Part shown: in pieces, positions 21,216 to 33,970 of the stretch
How the letters are laid out: every line of letters begins with the position of its first letter
Position numbering within the stretch: the first letter of the stretch is position 1
Assembly: GCA_019009955.1 (NCBI GenBank)
Contig: CM032231.1
Location: 91,905,001-91,969,000 of the forward strand
Source of the DNA: Riptortus pedestris
Taxonomy: Eukaryota; Arthropoda; Insecta; Hemiptera; Alydidae
DNA: 64,000 bases
Reading direction: 5' to 3'
Notes under the pieces: generated by a model
Database searches by the model: none
The model's input: only the letters and a program-made list of their open reading frames with translations
What the model was told of the DNA's origin: nothing
Made by a program: the position numbers and the translations under genes

Positions 21216-21609
21216 AGCCTTATAACTAAGATCAAAAAACTTTAACGCACAACTACAACTAGTGTTTTGAGGATTTGGTGAGTTCCAAAATTATTGTGTT
21301 TTTGGTAAAAAAATGAATTATGAATTTTTATACCCCATTCAAAAAGAGCTTGGAACAATTGTATTCAGGACAGATATGATTAATGCAGATTCAATATGAA
21401 CGAAATGTCTATTAAAGTAATTTATATAATAAAAATAAGTTTCCAAAACGGTAAATAAATGGTTTTAGATTAATGCAGCAGTTTATTCGTAAACGTTTCA
21501 GGAGGAAGCAATTAATTGCTTGGAAGACTTCAAAAGGATATGTTTTCAAAGCTTGTCAGTCCCGTTATTTCTCGTGTAATTTAACTGGTAGATTGTATTA
21601 CATGAGGAG

Positions 21610-21639
21610 TTGTATTACAATTAATAGATTGTAATACAA
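21610..21639. repeat. Perfect 12-bp stem hairpin
   Basis: TTGTATTACAAT and ATTGTAATACAA are separated by TAATAG. It lies in otherwise unannotated DNA (21216-22446). Confidence 0.6.
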
Positions 21640-22443
21640 GCGCGCTATGTATGAATCAATAAAAACGTTTAGTCTTCTTATTCTGGGACCGATATTTTTA
21701 AATATTCTTCATACTTTCATGGCAAGGGTCGCCTATAAAAAACATTTTTTCGTGTAAACTTTATTGCTACTGCCCTACATGTTTCGTGGTATATATGCCA
21801 CTTCTTGGGGGCATTTTCTCTCCCTTTACAAAAAATAATAACATTATTTTAAAAAATTTAAAAACAATTTGGCAAAACCCTATGATAATTCTTTACTAGA
21901 TATTACTAAAACTAAATACAGATTGCTACTTACATTTCTGAAGTGCTCGTTTCCTTCTTACGTTCGTTGCGACTGTCCTCACTGGTAGGTTAAGTCAGCT
22001 CAATTGTATATAGATCATGTCACGTCAAAATTTAAAATCGATTATTAGGATAAAATGTTATAGAATATATGATTGACGATATTTAATTTGTTTTTTTTTT
22101 TTTGTTTACTGCGTTTTATTTTTATTATTATTATGTGACTATTCTCTTTTATTTTTCGTTTAGTGTTATTTATTTCTTAATCAATTTGAACTTTTCAAAA
22201 TTGAAGGTGTGTTTCTTGGATATGCCATTATCCGTCAAAAAAACGAATTTCATTAGACAATGTGGAAGAAAATAGACTAATAAAGAAGCAAAAGCTAACA
22301 AGTAGGGAATTAGAATTGGAAATCATTAAAAATAATAAAAGAGATGTGGTAGACTAGGTGATAACCAATACCTAGTTGATAATACCAAAAAAAGAAGCTT
22401 CAACAAACCTCAATTAGAGACTTCTTAGAGTTAATTAATCACA

Positions 22444-22446
<3 letters not shown>

Positions 22447-22523
<77 letters not shown>
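22447..22523. repeat. (TA)n microsatellite
   Basis: A pure TA run of about 77 bp. It is not bordered by family H 5' sequence. Confidence 0.95.
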
Positions 22524-22525
<2 letters not shown>

Positions 22526-22739
22526 CATGCCCCATTAGAAATTAGATTCAGTTTTCTATATAGTTTTGTGGGTGGTAGTTGAATGAATAGAATGGTTGTA
22601 ATTTTATTTTATGCAAGTTCTGTTTTAATTGCTCTTTACTATTTTGCAATGAGATGTGAGCATTAAGTTTATTATTTTTAGTAATCTGTTTGTCATTAAT
22701 GAACGCTAAGAAATCTGGTATTGATTTAGTGGATACATG

Positions 22740-23072
22740 CAAATATGTTCTGGTGGCTTAAGTTCTTGGACTACTATAATTTAATGGATTGAGATCAAAA
22801 TTATCCTGATTCATTATAAATTACAACACTAGATATAGAAAATGGTTTTCAATTAAATTAATATCTTATATTCTAAAATATTTAAGTAATTGTTTTTCTT
22901 TCCGGTGAGGCGTTGGAAGACCTGTTTGTTTAGATTTCAGACGCATCCCGTTTGTATTTATTCACTTAATATTGACGGTGGTTTTGTGTTACCAGTATGT
23001 AGATTTATCTATTCTTAAACTTAACGAGGGAAATCTGCTTAGATTACGCAGCCACTGCGTGACGGACGTTTT
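22740..23072 (+). repeat. Family H 3' part (module b)
   Basis: It aligns with 27960-28279. Both contain 'actagatata', 'gtaattgttttctttccggt', 'gtatttattcacttaatatt', then GGGAAATCTGCTTAG and the 3' hairpin (here GCAGCCACTGCGTGACGGAC). The 5' half and microsatellite are absent. Confidence 0.7.
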
Positions 23073-23314
23073 GTAATAAATGTAACAATATTCTTTAATG
23101 GCGGTAAGTGGGACAGGAGAATTAGAAGAGAATACAGTGATACATAATGTCACCATTCCTGACTTAAGGAAATCTGCATCGGCTACGTTCCTGTTGCGTG
23201 TTGTGTGTGAGCTTCAATTAAAAAAAAATATCTTATTATCCACCAGAACTAGCTCCAAAGCTATGCCAATTTCAAGTTTTTAACTTTTTATCAGATTCTA
23301 AAGCTTTTTTAAAA

Positions 23315-23595
23315 CTGTTGTCATACCTGTCGGTGGAGACCTTCGTCACTGGTTGATGGTCGAGTTAGATGTTCGTTAGTCAGTAGGTTTTATGCGTCTG
23401 GTCACCGCATTAGGTAGCTTACGTGTAGATACGGTGACCAGACTCCTACAGATAAAACCTACTGACTAACGGACATATAACTCAGTACAACGTTTGACGG
23501 GCTTGAAGATGGTGCCATAGCATCGAAAGTGCTTGCCAGCTGTACTCGATCATCAGCCAGTAATAACGGTCTCCAACGACAGGTATGGCAACAGT
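23315..23595. repeat. Hairpin repeat with unequal arms, ribozyme-like core in one arm
   Basis: The outer ends pair as ACTGTTGTCATACCTGTCG with CGACAGGTATGGCAACAGT, and the inner ends pair as CTGGTCACCG with CGGTGACCAG. The right arm carries about 70 bp that the left arm lacks. That extra block contains TTGAAGA, a GGTGC/GCATC stem with CATA loop, then GAAAG (23503-23528), resembling a hammerhead core. The layout resembles the Penelope-like terminal repeat at 9.26 kb, but no coding sequence is present. Confidence 0.6.
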
Positions 23596-24171
23596 ATCAT
23601 TTATGCTGGCGGTTCTAACCCTTCTTTAAAACTATATTTTTAATTTCATAAATAGTTTATGGTGTGAAAGAAAATCTAATTTATGAAAATCTCTCTCAAT
23701 ATGAATGAATTCATTTCGAATACAATGCGAGAATATTTTCTATAAGAGAGGAAGTCATATAAATCTTAATATAGGAAAGATTTATTTGATATTCTATACG
23801 AGGTGAGTGAAACAAGACGTAGCGTGAGCGAGAGAGGCTGTATAATGCATGTTGGGGGCTTCGAATATGGTTAGGTTTGAAAGCCACTGGGAGTATGTAT
23901 GTGGCCTTGAATATCATACATATGTTTCGACTGAAGCTCACTTCGTCACTCATACATAGCCAGAACTAAAATCTTAGCACTCTTATCTCGTTTCCGTCAT
24001 TCCATTTCCCATTCTATATTCTCTCTTAACAATGCAAACGACTCTCGAAATTTCAACTAAACGTGAAACCTTTTGCGAAATAACAGCTTGAAGTCAAATT
24101 CCCATGAGTATCAACCATTCTGGTCAAATCGTTTTTATAGATTATTAATATCAGAATATTTTAATATGTAT

Positions 24172-24210
<39 letters not shown>

Positions 24211-24778
24211 CGTTCAAGGTGGTTTTCTTAAAACTGAAAAATGCAGAGGAAAAGTGTACAGAATCCATTATTTATGGGGATTGTGTTAAGGTTGGATATA
24301 CTATCAAGATCCCAGAGTATCGAATCGAGTAAAATATTCGTTATAAAGAAAATAAATTTTTTCAAGGTTTTAGTAACTATTTTTTTCCATATTGTATTTT
24401 CCCACTCATTAAAGCGTTGGAAATTCAAGAAGTACATTTTGAATAAATGGCTATGAAAAATAGTGCCCCATAATGAGGCACAAATGTTCGCGCATATTTT
24501 GATTTTAGTCGTAAAGTTAAAACGGGCCTAAAAGAATGGAAATAATTTGACGGAAAGAAATGATTGCAAGTACTTGATAACTACTACTCATAGGATTAGA
24601 TAATAAATATATAACATTTAGTAGAAGTAATTTTCAATGAAAACCATCAAAAGGTGTAATTTAATTTAATAAAAATATGAATAGAACTAGGAAGTTATTA
24701 TGGTGTTCTCGTAAGATATTATCCCAGTCAGTTGTAAGGAAATTTCTCGAACAGTTTTGCATTTCCTTTTACATCAAA
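23596..24778. other. Unannotated stretch with one TA microsatellite
   Basis: (TA)n at about 24172-24206. Short frames on both strands at 24228-24456 are antisense to one another and unsupported. Confidence 0.4.
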
Positions 24779-25146
24779 AATCCGGCACGCAGGGGCTGCG
24801 TAAACTAAGCAATGTTCCGATGTGCGACACTTATTTGCATTTATCGCAAAAATTAAAAGATTAATGGGACCAATATTTGTTTTTTATGCTTCAAATAATA
24901 ACAGCTTATTGTTAATATGGCATGAGTAGGGAGTGAAGGGGGGATTGCTGAAGGCCGAAAATATCATATATAAAATGCAAATATCTCGGTTAATAATCAT
25001 GATAGTGAAAATACGTAGATAACAACATTTATAGGCAATTTCATTTGGAATAAGATTGGTTGTACACAATTTTTCGATCCGACACATAATAATTTTCGAA
25101 ATAGCTCCTCAATAGCTAATTTCCCTTAAGGAAAATCTGCTAAAAT
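24779..25146 (-). repeat. Family H element, internally deleted (3' module a)
   Basis: Both termini are present, with the 3' end as ATCCGGCACGCAGGGG on + and the 5' end as AAAATCTGCTAAAA. The region from the G-rich run through the microsatellite to the conserved 5' block is deleted. The a-type 3' body with 'cttcaaataa' and 'cagcttattgttaatatg' is retained. Confidence 0.8.
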
Positions 25147-26559
25147 AAGAGCACAATGTGTGGACGTCATATGAAATAAGATATGACGAATAACTCCACG
25201 TCAGAGCAAATCTACGTCTCAGTGAATTTGCATTTTCAAGTATTTGCCACTTTCGTTGCTTCAATATTCAAGAGCAATTTTGCTAGTAGCATATTCAAAT
25301 TATGTCAAGGTTATTTACACTCTTTTGTAGGGGTTTTATCTTTATTTATTTTTTTTTGGAGATCATATGGATGACTGAGAAACATGGTGGTGAAAGTCTG
25401 TATTCCCCTAAAAGAAAATTCATACAGTTTCAGAGGTAAACAGCGTATTTGAATATTAAAATGATCAATGAATTTACACTCAAAGGTGAAATGATTTCTC
25501 TATAGTGTCAAAAACAGAGGCTTCATTATTGTAAAAGTAGCTATTTCGACTTGAACTACTATGTTTCTCCGTACCCAATACATATTTTAAGATTAAGTAT
25601 ACGGGATATACGTAAGCTCAAATATATACCTGCGTAATAAATGTAATACTGGGATAATCAGTTAAACTAAATTATTCAGATTCATGATAATAAATTATGC
25701 AGCATAGGTGGTTTACCTATAGAAATAAACGTCAAAGGAGCAGGCATAAACATTTACATTACAATTCAGAAGCCTACCTGTTGTAAAGTTATCACATTTG
25801 AGTAGTTTTTGTTTAGAACAGAGAGAAACACAGAACAAACTAGAAACGTAGTACAAACCTGCAAATGTAAATGAAACTCAAATATTTGGAGTAGATTGTT
25901 TGACTCTGATCAGCTGTTTCTTGTCCGATGCTGATTTATGAAATTTATAAATTTCATTTCATGCCTATAGGGAAAAAAACTCTGAATGAATAAGGGAATT
26001 CTCTGTGATATATTATGCATGCAAAGGTGCGAGGACATCAGTGGTCTGATCCCGAGAAAGGTATGACATACTCGAATATGGGCTCCATCTTTCTTCTGGC
26101 ATATTTTATTTATTCCAGTGCCTTCTTCTTTATTAAGGTTTTCACAGATAATAAGGTTACCAAAATACAAGACATCCAGGACCAGTGGGCTTTTGTAAAA
26201 AAATAATATTTACCCTTTAACTGCGAGAGTCTGTAAATCAACGGAATGCCTCTTTTAGTTTTTTATGATAAAATCATTTATAGTATTCCATATTTCACGT
26301 AGATATCCCTGAAGAAATATTATACATATTTATAACATTAAACTAGAATATGATTTGAAAATAATCACCCAATAAAACATATGTCTAGTGACAATATTAC
26401 TATTAATGCCACTATTACTATTAATGGATTAGTGGCCTTGCTTAAAACATGTATCATGCATGTGCTAGTAGATCTGTGTACTAACTCAGACTAAAATTCT
26501 CATGAAATATGTATTTTAATGAGTTTTCTATGACGAAACAACATTTTCTGTTGTAATAA
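25147..26559. other. Unannotated AT-rich stretch
   Basis: No convincing gene. Overlapping short frames at 25910-26206 on both strands have no support. Confidence 0.4.
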
Positions 26560-26905
26560 CAGAAGAATCCCACCTTTAAACATCCCCTAGTCTTGGCACC
26601 ATTTCAGCAATTAACGAATCTGATCTTTAGCGCTGAATGAAACTGTTAAATATCGATTCTGGTATCGATCAAATATACATTTTCTAACCAAGAACGTAAA
26701 ATCTTAATTGTTGACGTCATCATACAACGTTTTTAGAAGTATCTCAAATATAATGGTTCTTCGGAATGACTCGTTTATGATAAATTTCCTTATTTGTAAC
26801 GTGCTCTGACTAAAGGGGGGGGGGGTTACTGAATACTGAAAATTAAAGAATGCAAATACCTTGGTTATTATTTTAGATAGAAAAAACTGTAAACAACCAC
26901 AACAG
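26560..26905 (-). repeat. Old family H subfamily ending in TGACGTCA, fragment
   Basis: It contains 'atttcagcaattaacgaat', 'gatcttta', 'ctgttaaatatcgat' and then 'ttgacgtcatca', as also seen at 33420 and 46850. Beyond a G run (26816-26825) it continues with 'gaatactgaaaattaaa'. No microsatellite or subterminal repeat is present. Confidence 0.5.
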
Positions 26906-27418
26906 CTACCAGGAGCTCCTGAGCGGTTAGAATGTGGGTCCCATCGAATTAGGAAAACCCACGTTTGCTAGTTTTAGGACAGTATCCACTACTGCGCCGA
27001 ATTTCAATTGGTTGCGATAATTAGAGGGACGGCTGCGGACTCATAGACAGACTGGCAAACAAGCTGAAAGACAGGCATACTAAATGGTTCTAATCCCGGT
27101 TTGTTTGCTCACGTAGCTTTGCGACTGGAGATCCACGGATTTGTAGGCTCCCGTCGGAATACTTAACATGTTTGTGCAAATGATTATGTAGGAAAGCACA
27201 AAGACCCGTGTTAAATATGTATTTTGATGGTTATTGTCAACCAGAACAAAGGAAATCAACGACCTAGGATTGGATTTTGCCTGTTTCCTCTGGGAAAGCC
27301 CTATTTTGACTATGCGTTGTGTTATAGGAACTATATTAATAAGGTTAAAATATTTACATTGAAACTCAAATATTTGTAGTCATAGTTAGTTATCTGATAA
27401 TACGACACTCAGTATATG

Positions 27419-28279
27419 TCAGCAGATTTCCCTTAAGGCAAAATCAGCTATTGAGGTCGTAATCATGACGTGATTTTCGAAACTTTTCTTCAAATGGCCA
27501 TCGATCTTGCCCATAAGAGAAAATGAGGTCCGTTCAAATATATATACATATATATATGTCTGTTAACGCTCTAGCGGTCGCAATTTTTGTTTGATCGTCA
27601 CCAAACTCGACATTTAAACGTTTTATGTAAAAATACAGATCAAGGTCGTTAACGGCTGAAATCGAATGAGAGAGAGGGGGGTTAAGAGGGGAGGATTTTC
27701 GAAAATTCAAAATATATCCGTTACTATACGCCGGATTGAAAAATTGTATAGAACCAATCTTATTAAAAATGATATTTTCTATACATATTTTTATATATCT
27801 GTTTTCTCTATCTTGAATATTACCGAGATATTTGCGTTTTGCAGTTTTCAGCCTACAGCAAACCCCCACTTCTACTCATATTACATAAACAATACTCGGC
27901 TATGTAATTAACCACATCATTCGAAGCTTAAATACCAAATATTGTTTTCAAGACTACTTAAATTTGATTGATTCAGATAAAAATTATTCTGATTCAGTAC
28001 AAATTACAATACTAGATATAGTAAATAGTTTTCAGTCAAATTAATACGTTATATTCAGATATATTACAGTAATTGTTTTCTTTCCGGTAAGAAGTTGGCA
28101 GAACTGATTGTTTTAATTGCAGATGCTTCCCGTCGGAACGTTTCTTATTATCGTTTGTATTTATTCACTTAATATTCATGGTAGTGTTGTGTTAGCAGTA
28201 TGTAGATTTATCTATTGTTAAACATCATGAGGGAAATCTGCTTAGTTTACACAGACGGACCTCTGCGTGACGGACTTTT
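27419..28279 (+). repeat. Family H element, full length (3' module b)
   Basis: A complete long form with a 5' AGCAGATTTCCCTTAAGG start and a minimal interrupted TA repeat (27538-27557). The full body includes the a-like segment (CCCCCACTTCTACTCATATT), then the b module, GGGAAATCTGCTTAG and a 3' end CTGCGTGACGGACTTTTTT. The 3' hairpin is partly disrupted (CACAGACGGACCTCTGCG). Confidence 0.8.
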
Positions 28280-28720
28280 TTAACTGGATGCGTGTGTTGA
28301 GAGGCAAGGAAGAGGGAGAAAGAGAGCGGGTGTTTGTATGTGTATGTATACACTATGAATGTTCTTTCTAATGATTTATTTTTTGATGTATTTAAAATGT
28401 TATATTGAAGATAAGGGTTAGCTTCGAAAATGATAGTCACAGATAAAGATATTGATTTACTTCTTGCCCGAATAAGTTTTTTTTCTTTATTAAATGCAGC
28501 ACTTTCTTTATATTTTTTTTGAAACATTCAAGACACTTAAATAATCCACAAAACGTTTCATTACACAGTATCACCTAATGTAGATAAATTATTTTTACAG
28601 CACTTATTTTCGAAAAGCTAAACTCTGGGAAACAAAGTATCCAAGCCATAGCGGAATTTCCACTTCGTAGGTATTTTTAAGATCCAGAATGTTTAAATAT
28701 TAACACTTGTCTAATTAAAA
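28280..28720. other. Unannotated AT-rich stretch
   Basis: A frame on the - strand crosses the family H end and this block but has no family resemblance. Confidence 0.4.
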
Positions 28721-28857
28721 AATTTAGTGACGAAATTCATTAAATATCATCCTAAATCCCACCCTGGCTAGAAAAGGGTGGTAACCTGTAGATAACCCGT
28801 CCCAATTAGCCTGAGTTGCAAAAAGTGGACGTTAATAAATAATAATAATAATAATTA
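28721..28857 (+). repeat. Family S SINE, body and tail only
   Basis: It starts at AATTTAGTGACGAAATTC (after the tRNA head would end), continues through CCACCCTGGCTAGAAAAGGG and AAAAAGTGGACGTTAAT, and ends with a clean (AAT)n tail. 5' truncation is typical of target-primed reverse transcription. Confidence 0.85.
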
Positions 28858-29610
28858 AAAAAAATAGAAGTTTCCTGTTTCCGGATGAGGGAGTAGCCTG
28901 CTGTCGTCTTATTTGAAAAGCATTAAACGCACAAAATGTTTATGTGCTCTACGACATTATGAAAAATCGGTGATGATATTTAGCTAAGTTCTGAAACCTA
29001 CTGATAATTTATTTATTTGTTTGTTGTTGATTGCAGAACAGAATGAATTATAGGATTATAATGAAATGTTAAGTAAGCAGAACTAGTAGAGTTTTTGTGC
29101 AAGGCTGTGAAGACATAATATTTACAGGATTACACATAAAGTGCTTTTTTCTGTAATCGTTGAATAATGGTAACAATACTAAACTGAAATGAGTGAAGAA
29201 AGTGAAACATTTTGCAATAGAGTGAAGAAAGTGAATTGCCTTCTTAATTAGTAATAAGTATAAATTAAAAAATAATTTGAAGTTGGAAATTAAATGCTTT
29301 TAAATGTTTCTTAACATTGTAAGAATTTATTTTAACAAAATAAATTGAAATGTGAATGAATTTTTGGTGGAAATAATCAATATATTTTAAACTTTAAATA
29401 TAATAATAATTACCTTCCTTGTTTATAACCTGCACTTGTTTATAACTAGACTTCACAATCATCACTAGTTGTTTTATAACTATGCTTATAACCTTTCACA
29501 ACCATGCTTATAACCTACCAACAACATACCATAATCTTCACAACATCCTAATTTTGTTCATATTCTGGTTAGATCTGATCATGTATTACACGATTACAGA
29601 AAACATTTAA

Positions 29611-29735
29611 TATTACACTCGTGACGAAAGTAGAATTTACAACTCTCGTGAAATTACCACACTCGCTTCGCTCGTGTGGGTAAACGTTTCACTCGAGTTG
29701 TAAAATGATCTACTTTCGTCACTTGTATAATAAAT
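29611..29735. repeat. Single long hairpin, about 125 nt
   Basis: Outer arms TATTACAC..GTGACGAAAGTAGA pair with TCTACTTTCGTCAC..GTATAATA. Further in, TTACAACTC pairs with GAGTTGTAA and CCACAC(GAGCG) closes around CTCGCTTCGCTCGTG. The stem is roughly 55 bp with a few mismatches and a tiny loop. It is too long and regular to be chance. It is likely a small fold-back MITE or a structured RNA source. Confidence 0.75.
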
Positions 29736-30635
29736 AACTATTTTACAACCCACCACAATAAAATATTATGGCGCATAACCCCTTCATCAATATGGGATGT
29801 GTGACGGTAGCTCAGGGTATAATAATTATTCCTTCTGCTTTGTAGTGAAAATTTGCTTATTATCATTGTAAGTGTGACTGCCTATTCAGAATAATATTAT
29901 CATGTCCAGTTTCTTGTATTTATCAAAGTACACGCTTTTGATAGTTATGCTATACGATAGAACTCGAAGTAATAACGTGAAGTTCTATGTTCAGAGAGAT
30001 GCTTTAGCGTGTGGAGACTGAGAAATGTAGAAAACATAGAAAACTATGCGATTATATTTAAATGAATAGAAATAATAGACAATAATGGCATTGTCTATTT
30101 TTAGGATAATTACTGAAGCAATTACTGTTATATATTTTACAACTTACAAACTGGTATTTATGGTGTTATAAGTTCAATACAAAAAGTTAGCTCTTTTTGC
30201 TGCCTATCATTCAACTCTGTGAAAAATTAATGTTGGGAGTAGCAATTATAATATTTCTCTGGAAAATTCTTATTGCTACTTCTTTATTCCTTTTTACATA
30301 ATAATCTCTTATATCGTCTACCCAGTATTTGAAGGGGTTTTCTAAGAAACGACGGTACAAGCTGAGGGGAGCTGGTTTCTCCCTCTAATACCCCCTTAAT
30401 TTTAATGTTGCTGTAAAGAGAAGTTGGAGGAGAATTCATTTTGCATTAGTAGAACTTCATTTATAAACCAGGAAGTTCTTATATTCCTGGATCAGAACTA
30501 AGTGCTGCTCCAAAGCCGTAAATATCTTCGTCAAACTCTTTTATTTTCACTATTTAAACGGGTTAAGAGGTCAAAAGGGGTTATTAAGAAATAATTAATT
30601 TGTTAAGCATATGTGACGTAATAAACTATCTCTGT
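29736..30635. other. Unannotated AT-rich stretch
   Basis: The flanks 28858-29610 and 29736-30635 show no recognisable gene or repeat. Confidence 0.4.
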
Positions 30636-30762
30636 TTTTAGCAGATTTCCCTTAAGGGAAATCAGCTATTGAGGTTGTACTCATGACGCGATTTTCGAAA
30701 TTTTTCTTCAAATGTCCATCGATCCTACCCAGGAGATGACGAAAATGAGGTCCGTTCAAAAC

Positions 30763-30820
<58 letters not shown>

Positions 30821-30997
30821 TGTTACCGCTCTAGCGGTCGCAATTATTATTTAATCGTTACCAAACTCGATATTTAGTCGTTTTATGTAAAAAGAAAGAT
30901 CAAGTTCGTTAACGGCTGAAATCGAACCAGTGGGAGGGGGGGTTTAGAGGGGAGGTTTTTTGAAAATTCGAAATATCTCCGTTACCATACATCGGAT
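30636..30997 (+). repeat. Family H element, 3' truncated
   Basis: The 5' end TTTTTAGCAG and the perfect 20-bp palindrome GATTTCCCTTAAGGGAAATC are intact. The (TA)n is at 30765-30818. Homology stops after 'catacatcggatcaaaaaa', so the 3' half is lost. Confidence 0.85.
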
Positions 30998-33010
30998 CAA
31001 AAAACGCGAGCAAGAAATAATCCACTCCAAACATTGGCTGATACCCGTTAATCATGAGGTGACGATTACACACGTATTCACCCATTTATATTTACAACAG
31101 CTCTTAATCGTAGATGACGGGTTGAAATAAATATAGTTTCTCCTAAATATTACAATGTCTTAACATTGTAACTAAAAAGTATACAATACTGGTCAAGCAT
31201 TCTATTTTAAATAAAGTTTGAATACTCTCAAGGGTTCTAGTGATATAGTTCTGGTTCTTAAGTTATTTCGTTGGAAATGCTATTGAAGATTAAAAGAATG
31301 TTTTCAAAGGAAAATATTATCATATATTATTAGTCAACTGTTTGGACAAACTTAGCGCGCATAGACGTAAGATTTTACTTAACTCCAAGAATTAAAAATA
31401 TTTAGTAATTACAAACAATTTTCCATTTATGCCGTTTCGTCATTTCTCGAATTTCTATTTATTTACGTGTGAATTTCGTTTATTAGGAGCTCCACATTGT
31501 CGCTTCCTCACGATTCACTCGTCAAAACCTACTAATTTAAAACTTCCATTATACCGAGATGAAAAATCTCGCGTCGATTATTTTTGCTAATAAAATTGTT
31601 ATTGAAGACACTTTCCAATAGAATAGTGTTTCCAATAGTTTGATTATTTTTCTCTAAATTTGAGGGAAGAGACGAACCTTCTTTATTTATGGAAATGTAG
31701 CATTCACATCCGGTGAGGTTTGCTGACAATTTTATATCGGGTTGGACCCAAGGCTGGTTTGAGAGCCCACTGAAAAATTAACCAAAAAAAAAATATTTTT
31801 AGTGTGCCATTGTGTAGCAAAGATCTATAGTGATTCGTCCGTAAGAGTACGATTAATTTTCAATGCAGAGTTACATTGTTTGCAAATAGGTAGTCTTGTA
31901 CAATCAGTAAGATGAATTTGTCAGGTGTGAATGCCCAATACGTAATCGGGTCAAACCAACCTCTTCTCTTCTATTCTCTTATATTCTTTAATTAGGAGGT
32001 CATTCAAAGGCTGTAAATTTTAGCTTCCTTAATATGTTTCCACTTATTTTGATGAGGGCTTGGATACCTAGGTATGTAGTTCATGGGATACAATATCATT
32101 TCTATAGTTAGTATTCAATTCGACGTTCATCATTGAAATCTCGTATTTAACGTATATATTTCAAACGATGTGCATTACTTGACTTCCATTTAGATTCAAT
32201 TCGAAATCGGTAGCCATTAAAAGTAAATACGCTAATTGTTAGCTTGAGTGACCTATTTGTTGGCATTCTTTAAACATTGAACTAGTGGAAGAAGCGATAA
32301 GTGAGTTGTGAAGGCCCGGAAGATTAATGACGCCATTGACGGCTTTGGCCTAGATGTCCCGTGTCATTTTTACTCAATGCCTGTTGACCTGACAAATTAC
32401 ACGTGTATTTATTCTTGCCACAGCTGATGTATTTGACACGGCGACAACAAATTCAAGAAAGGATATTCTCTTTATTTTTTTAAACGGGAGTGAAATGTAT
32501 TATTTTTTTTCCTCTCGTTCTACCTAGACAATTTTCAAAAAATATCTCTTTGCAATAATATAGGAAACATATTTCTAGTATTTTTCTTTTACCTGTCAGG
32601 TGTCTCGGATTCAGAGTAATCCGACAATATTGGGAAACTCTTAAATCTCGTCTCAATTTTGAATTCATATATGTTAATTTCTAAAGCTTCGGAATCCAGT
32701 AATGCATAACAACAGTAGTAACAAATACTCAGTTTTACGTTTCAAAGTTTTAACAGAGAATTGTTTGAAATAATAGACACATGGAAAGATGTTTTTTGTT
32801 AGTGTGTACGGACTTCCAGGGAAGATTATTTGCATTTTGAGAAACTCACTTTTCTTCCGTCTGTCTGAATATAAAAGGACGAATATTGAAATAATAGTAG
32901 AAGTCAGTCTCCGTTGGCATGTGTCGCAGAGAGGAAGTAAGGAAGACTAACATCCTTTATCAGACTGTTCAAGCTACTATACAACGACGTTGTATTTACA
33001 AAGTCAACGT
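30998..33010. other. Unannotated AT-rich stretch
   Basis: No gene or repeat was recognised. Short - strand frames at 31532-31729 and 32480-32668 have no support. Confidence 0.4.
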
Positions 33011-33360
33011 CCTTCGATCCTGCCTCGCAGAATACTAAGACGCGGTTCGTTCATAACGAAGTTACCAAACTCGATATGTAAAAGTTATTTAATGGCTGAA
33101 ATCGGCCTGTGGGTGGTGGGGGGAGAGGGTTAGTGGGGGAATTTTGAAAATTGGAAATATCCTCGTTATTATACGTCAGCTTGAAACATTTTATTGAACC
33201 AACCTAATTGAACTTTTGATTGCCTATATACATTTTGTTTCCTCTATTTTGCATATTAACTGAGATATTTGCATTTTTTAGTACTCATTGAGCCTTCAGT
33301 AAACCCCCACTTCTGCTCATACCATATTAACTATAACCTCTTATAACATCAAGTACTTTG
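33011..33360 (+). repeat. Family H body fragment, diverged
   Basis: It contains 'ttaccaaactcgatatgtaaaa', 'ggctgaaatcggcc', a GGTGGTGGGGGGAGAGGG run and 'taaacccccacttctgctcat'. There is no microsatellite and neither end. Confidence 0.65.
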
Positions 33361-33419
33361 TTGGTTATGGTTTTCATCAGATTTTTAATAGATGAGATAC
33401 ATGTAAATACCTAATTTTA

Positions 33420-33850
33420 TGACGTCATCGATTGATATTTTACGTTCTTTACTCAAAAATGTTTATTTGATCTATACCGTACTCGATATTTAAGAGTTCC
33501 ACTCAATACTAAAGATCATATTCGTTATTGGCTGAAATCGGACCTAGAATAGGAAGAGAGGGAGGGGAATTTGAATGCTGAAAATATCTCTATTGTTTTG
33601 AGCCGAATAGAAAAATGTTATATTCCAAATCCTATTAAACTAGTGATCCGCTACAGTTCTTGTTATATACAATTTTTCATAACTCAAATAATTAACCAAG
33701 TTATTCGGACTTCTGGTTTTCAGTCTTCGGTAAACTCCCACATCTGCTATTCGGATGTTTATTTAGAAATTGAGTTTATATGGTGAGATGCGTAGTGTTC
33801 CAACACCCGGGAAATCTGGTTAATGTTTTGCCCCTGTTTGATGGAACGGT
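33420..33850 (+). repeat. Old family H subfamily, TGACGTCA end
   Basis: It begins ATGACGTCATCG and shares 'accgtactcgatatttaa' and 'ggctgaaatcggacc' with the main family. It ends near a degenerate GGGAAATCTGGTTAATG plus CCCCTGTTTGATGGAACGG, the decayed 3' hairpin. It lies directly behind another fragment in the same orientation. Confidence 0.55.
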
Positions 33851-33970
33851 GTAAATTCTGATATTTAAAGTATAATTTTTAAAGATTCGTATAAATTAGA
33901 TCCAAACCTATAGCATAAATGTAAAAAAAAAAAACACATTTTTTTTTTATTATGCATGTTTCTTTTTATA

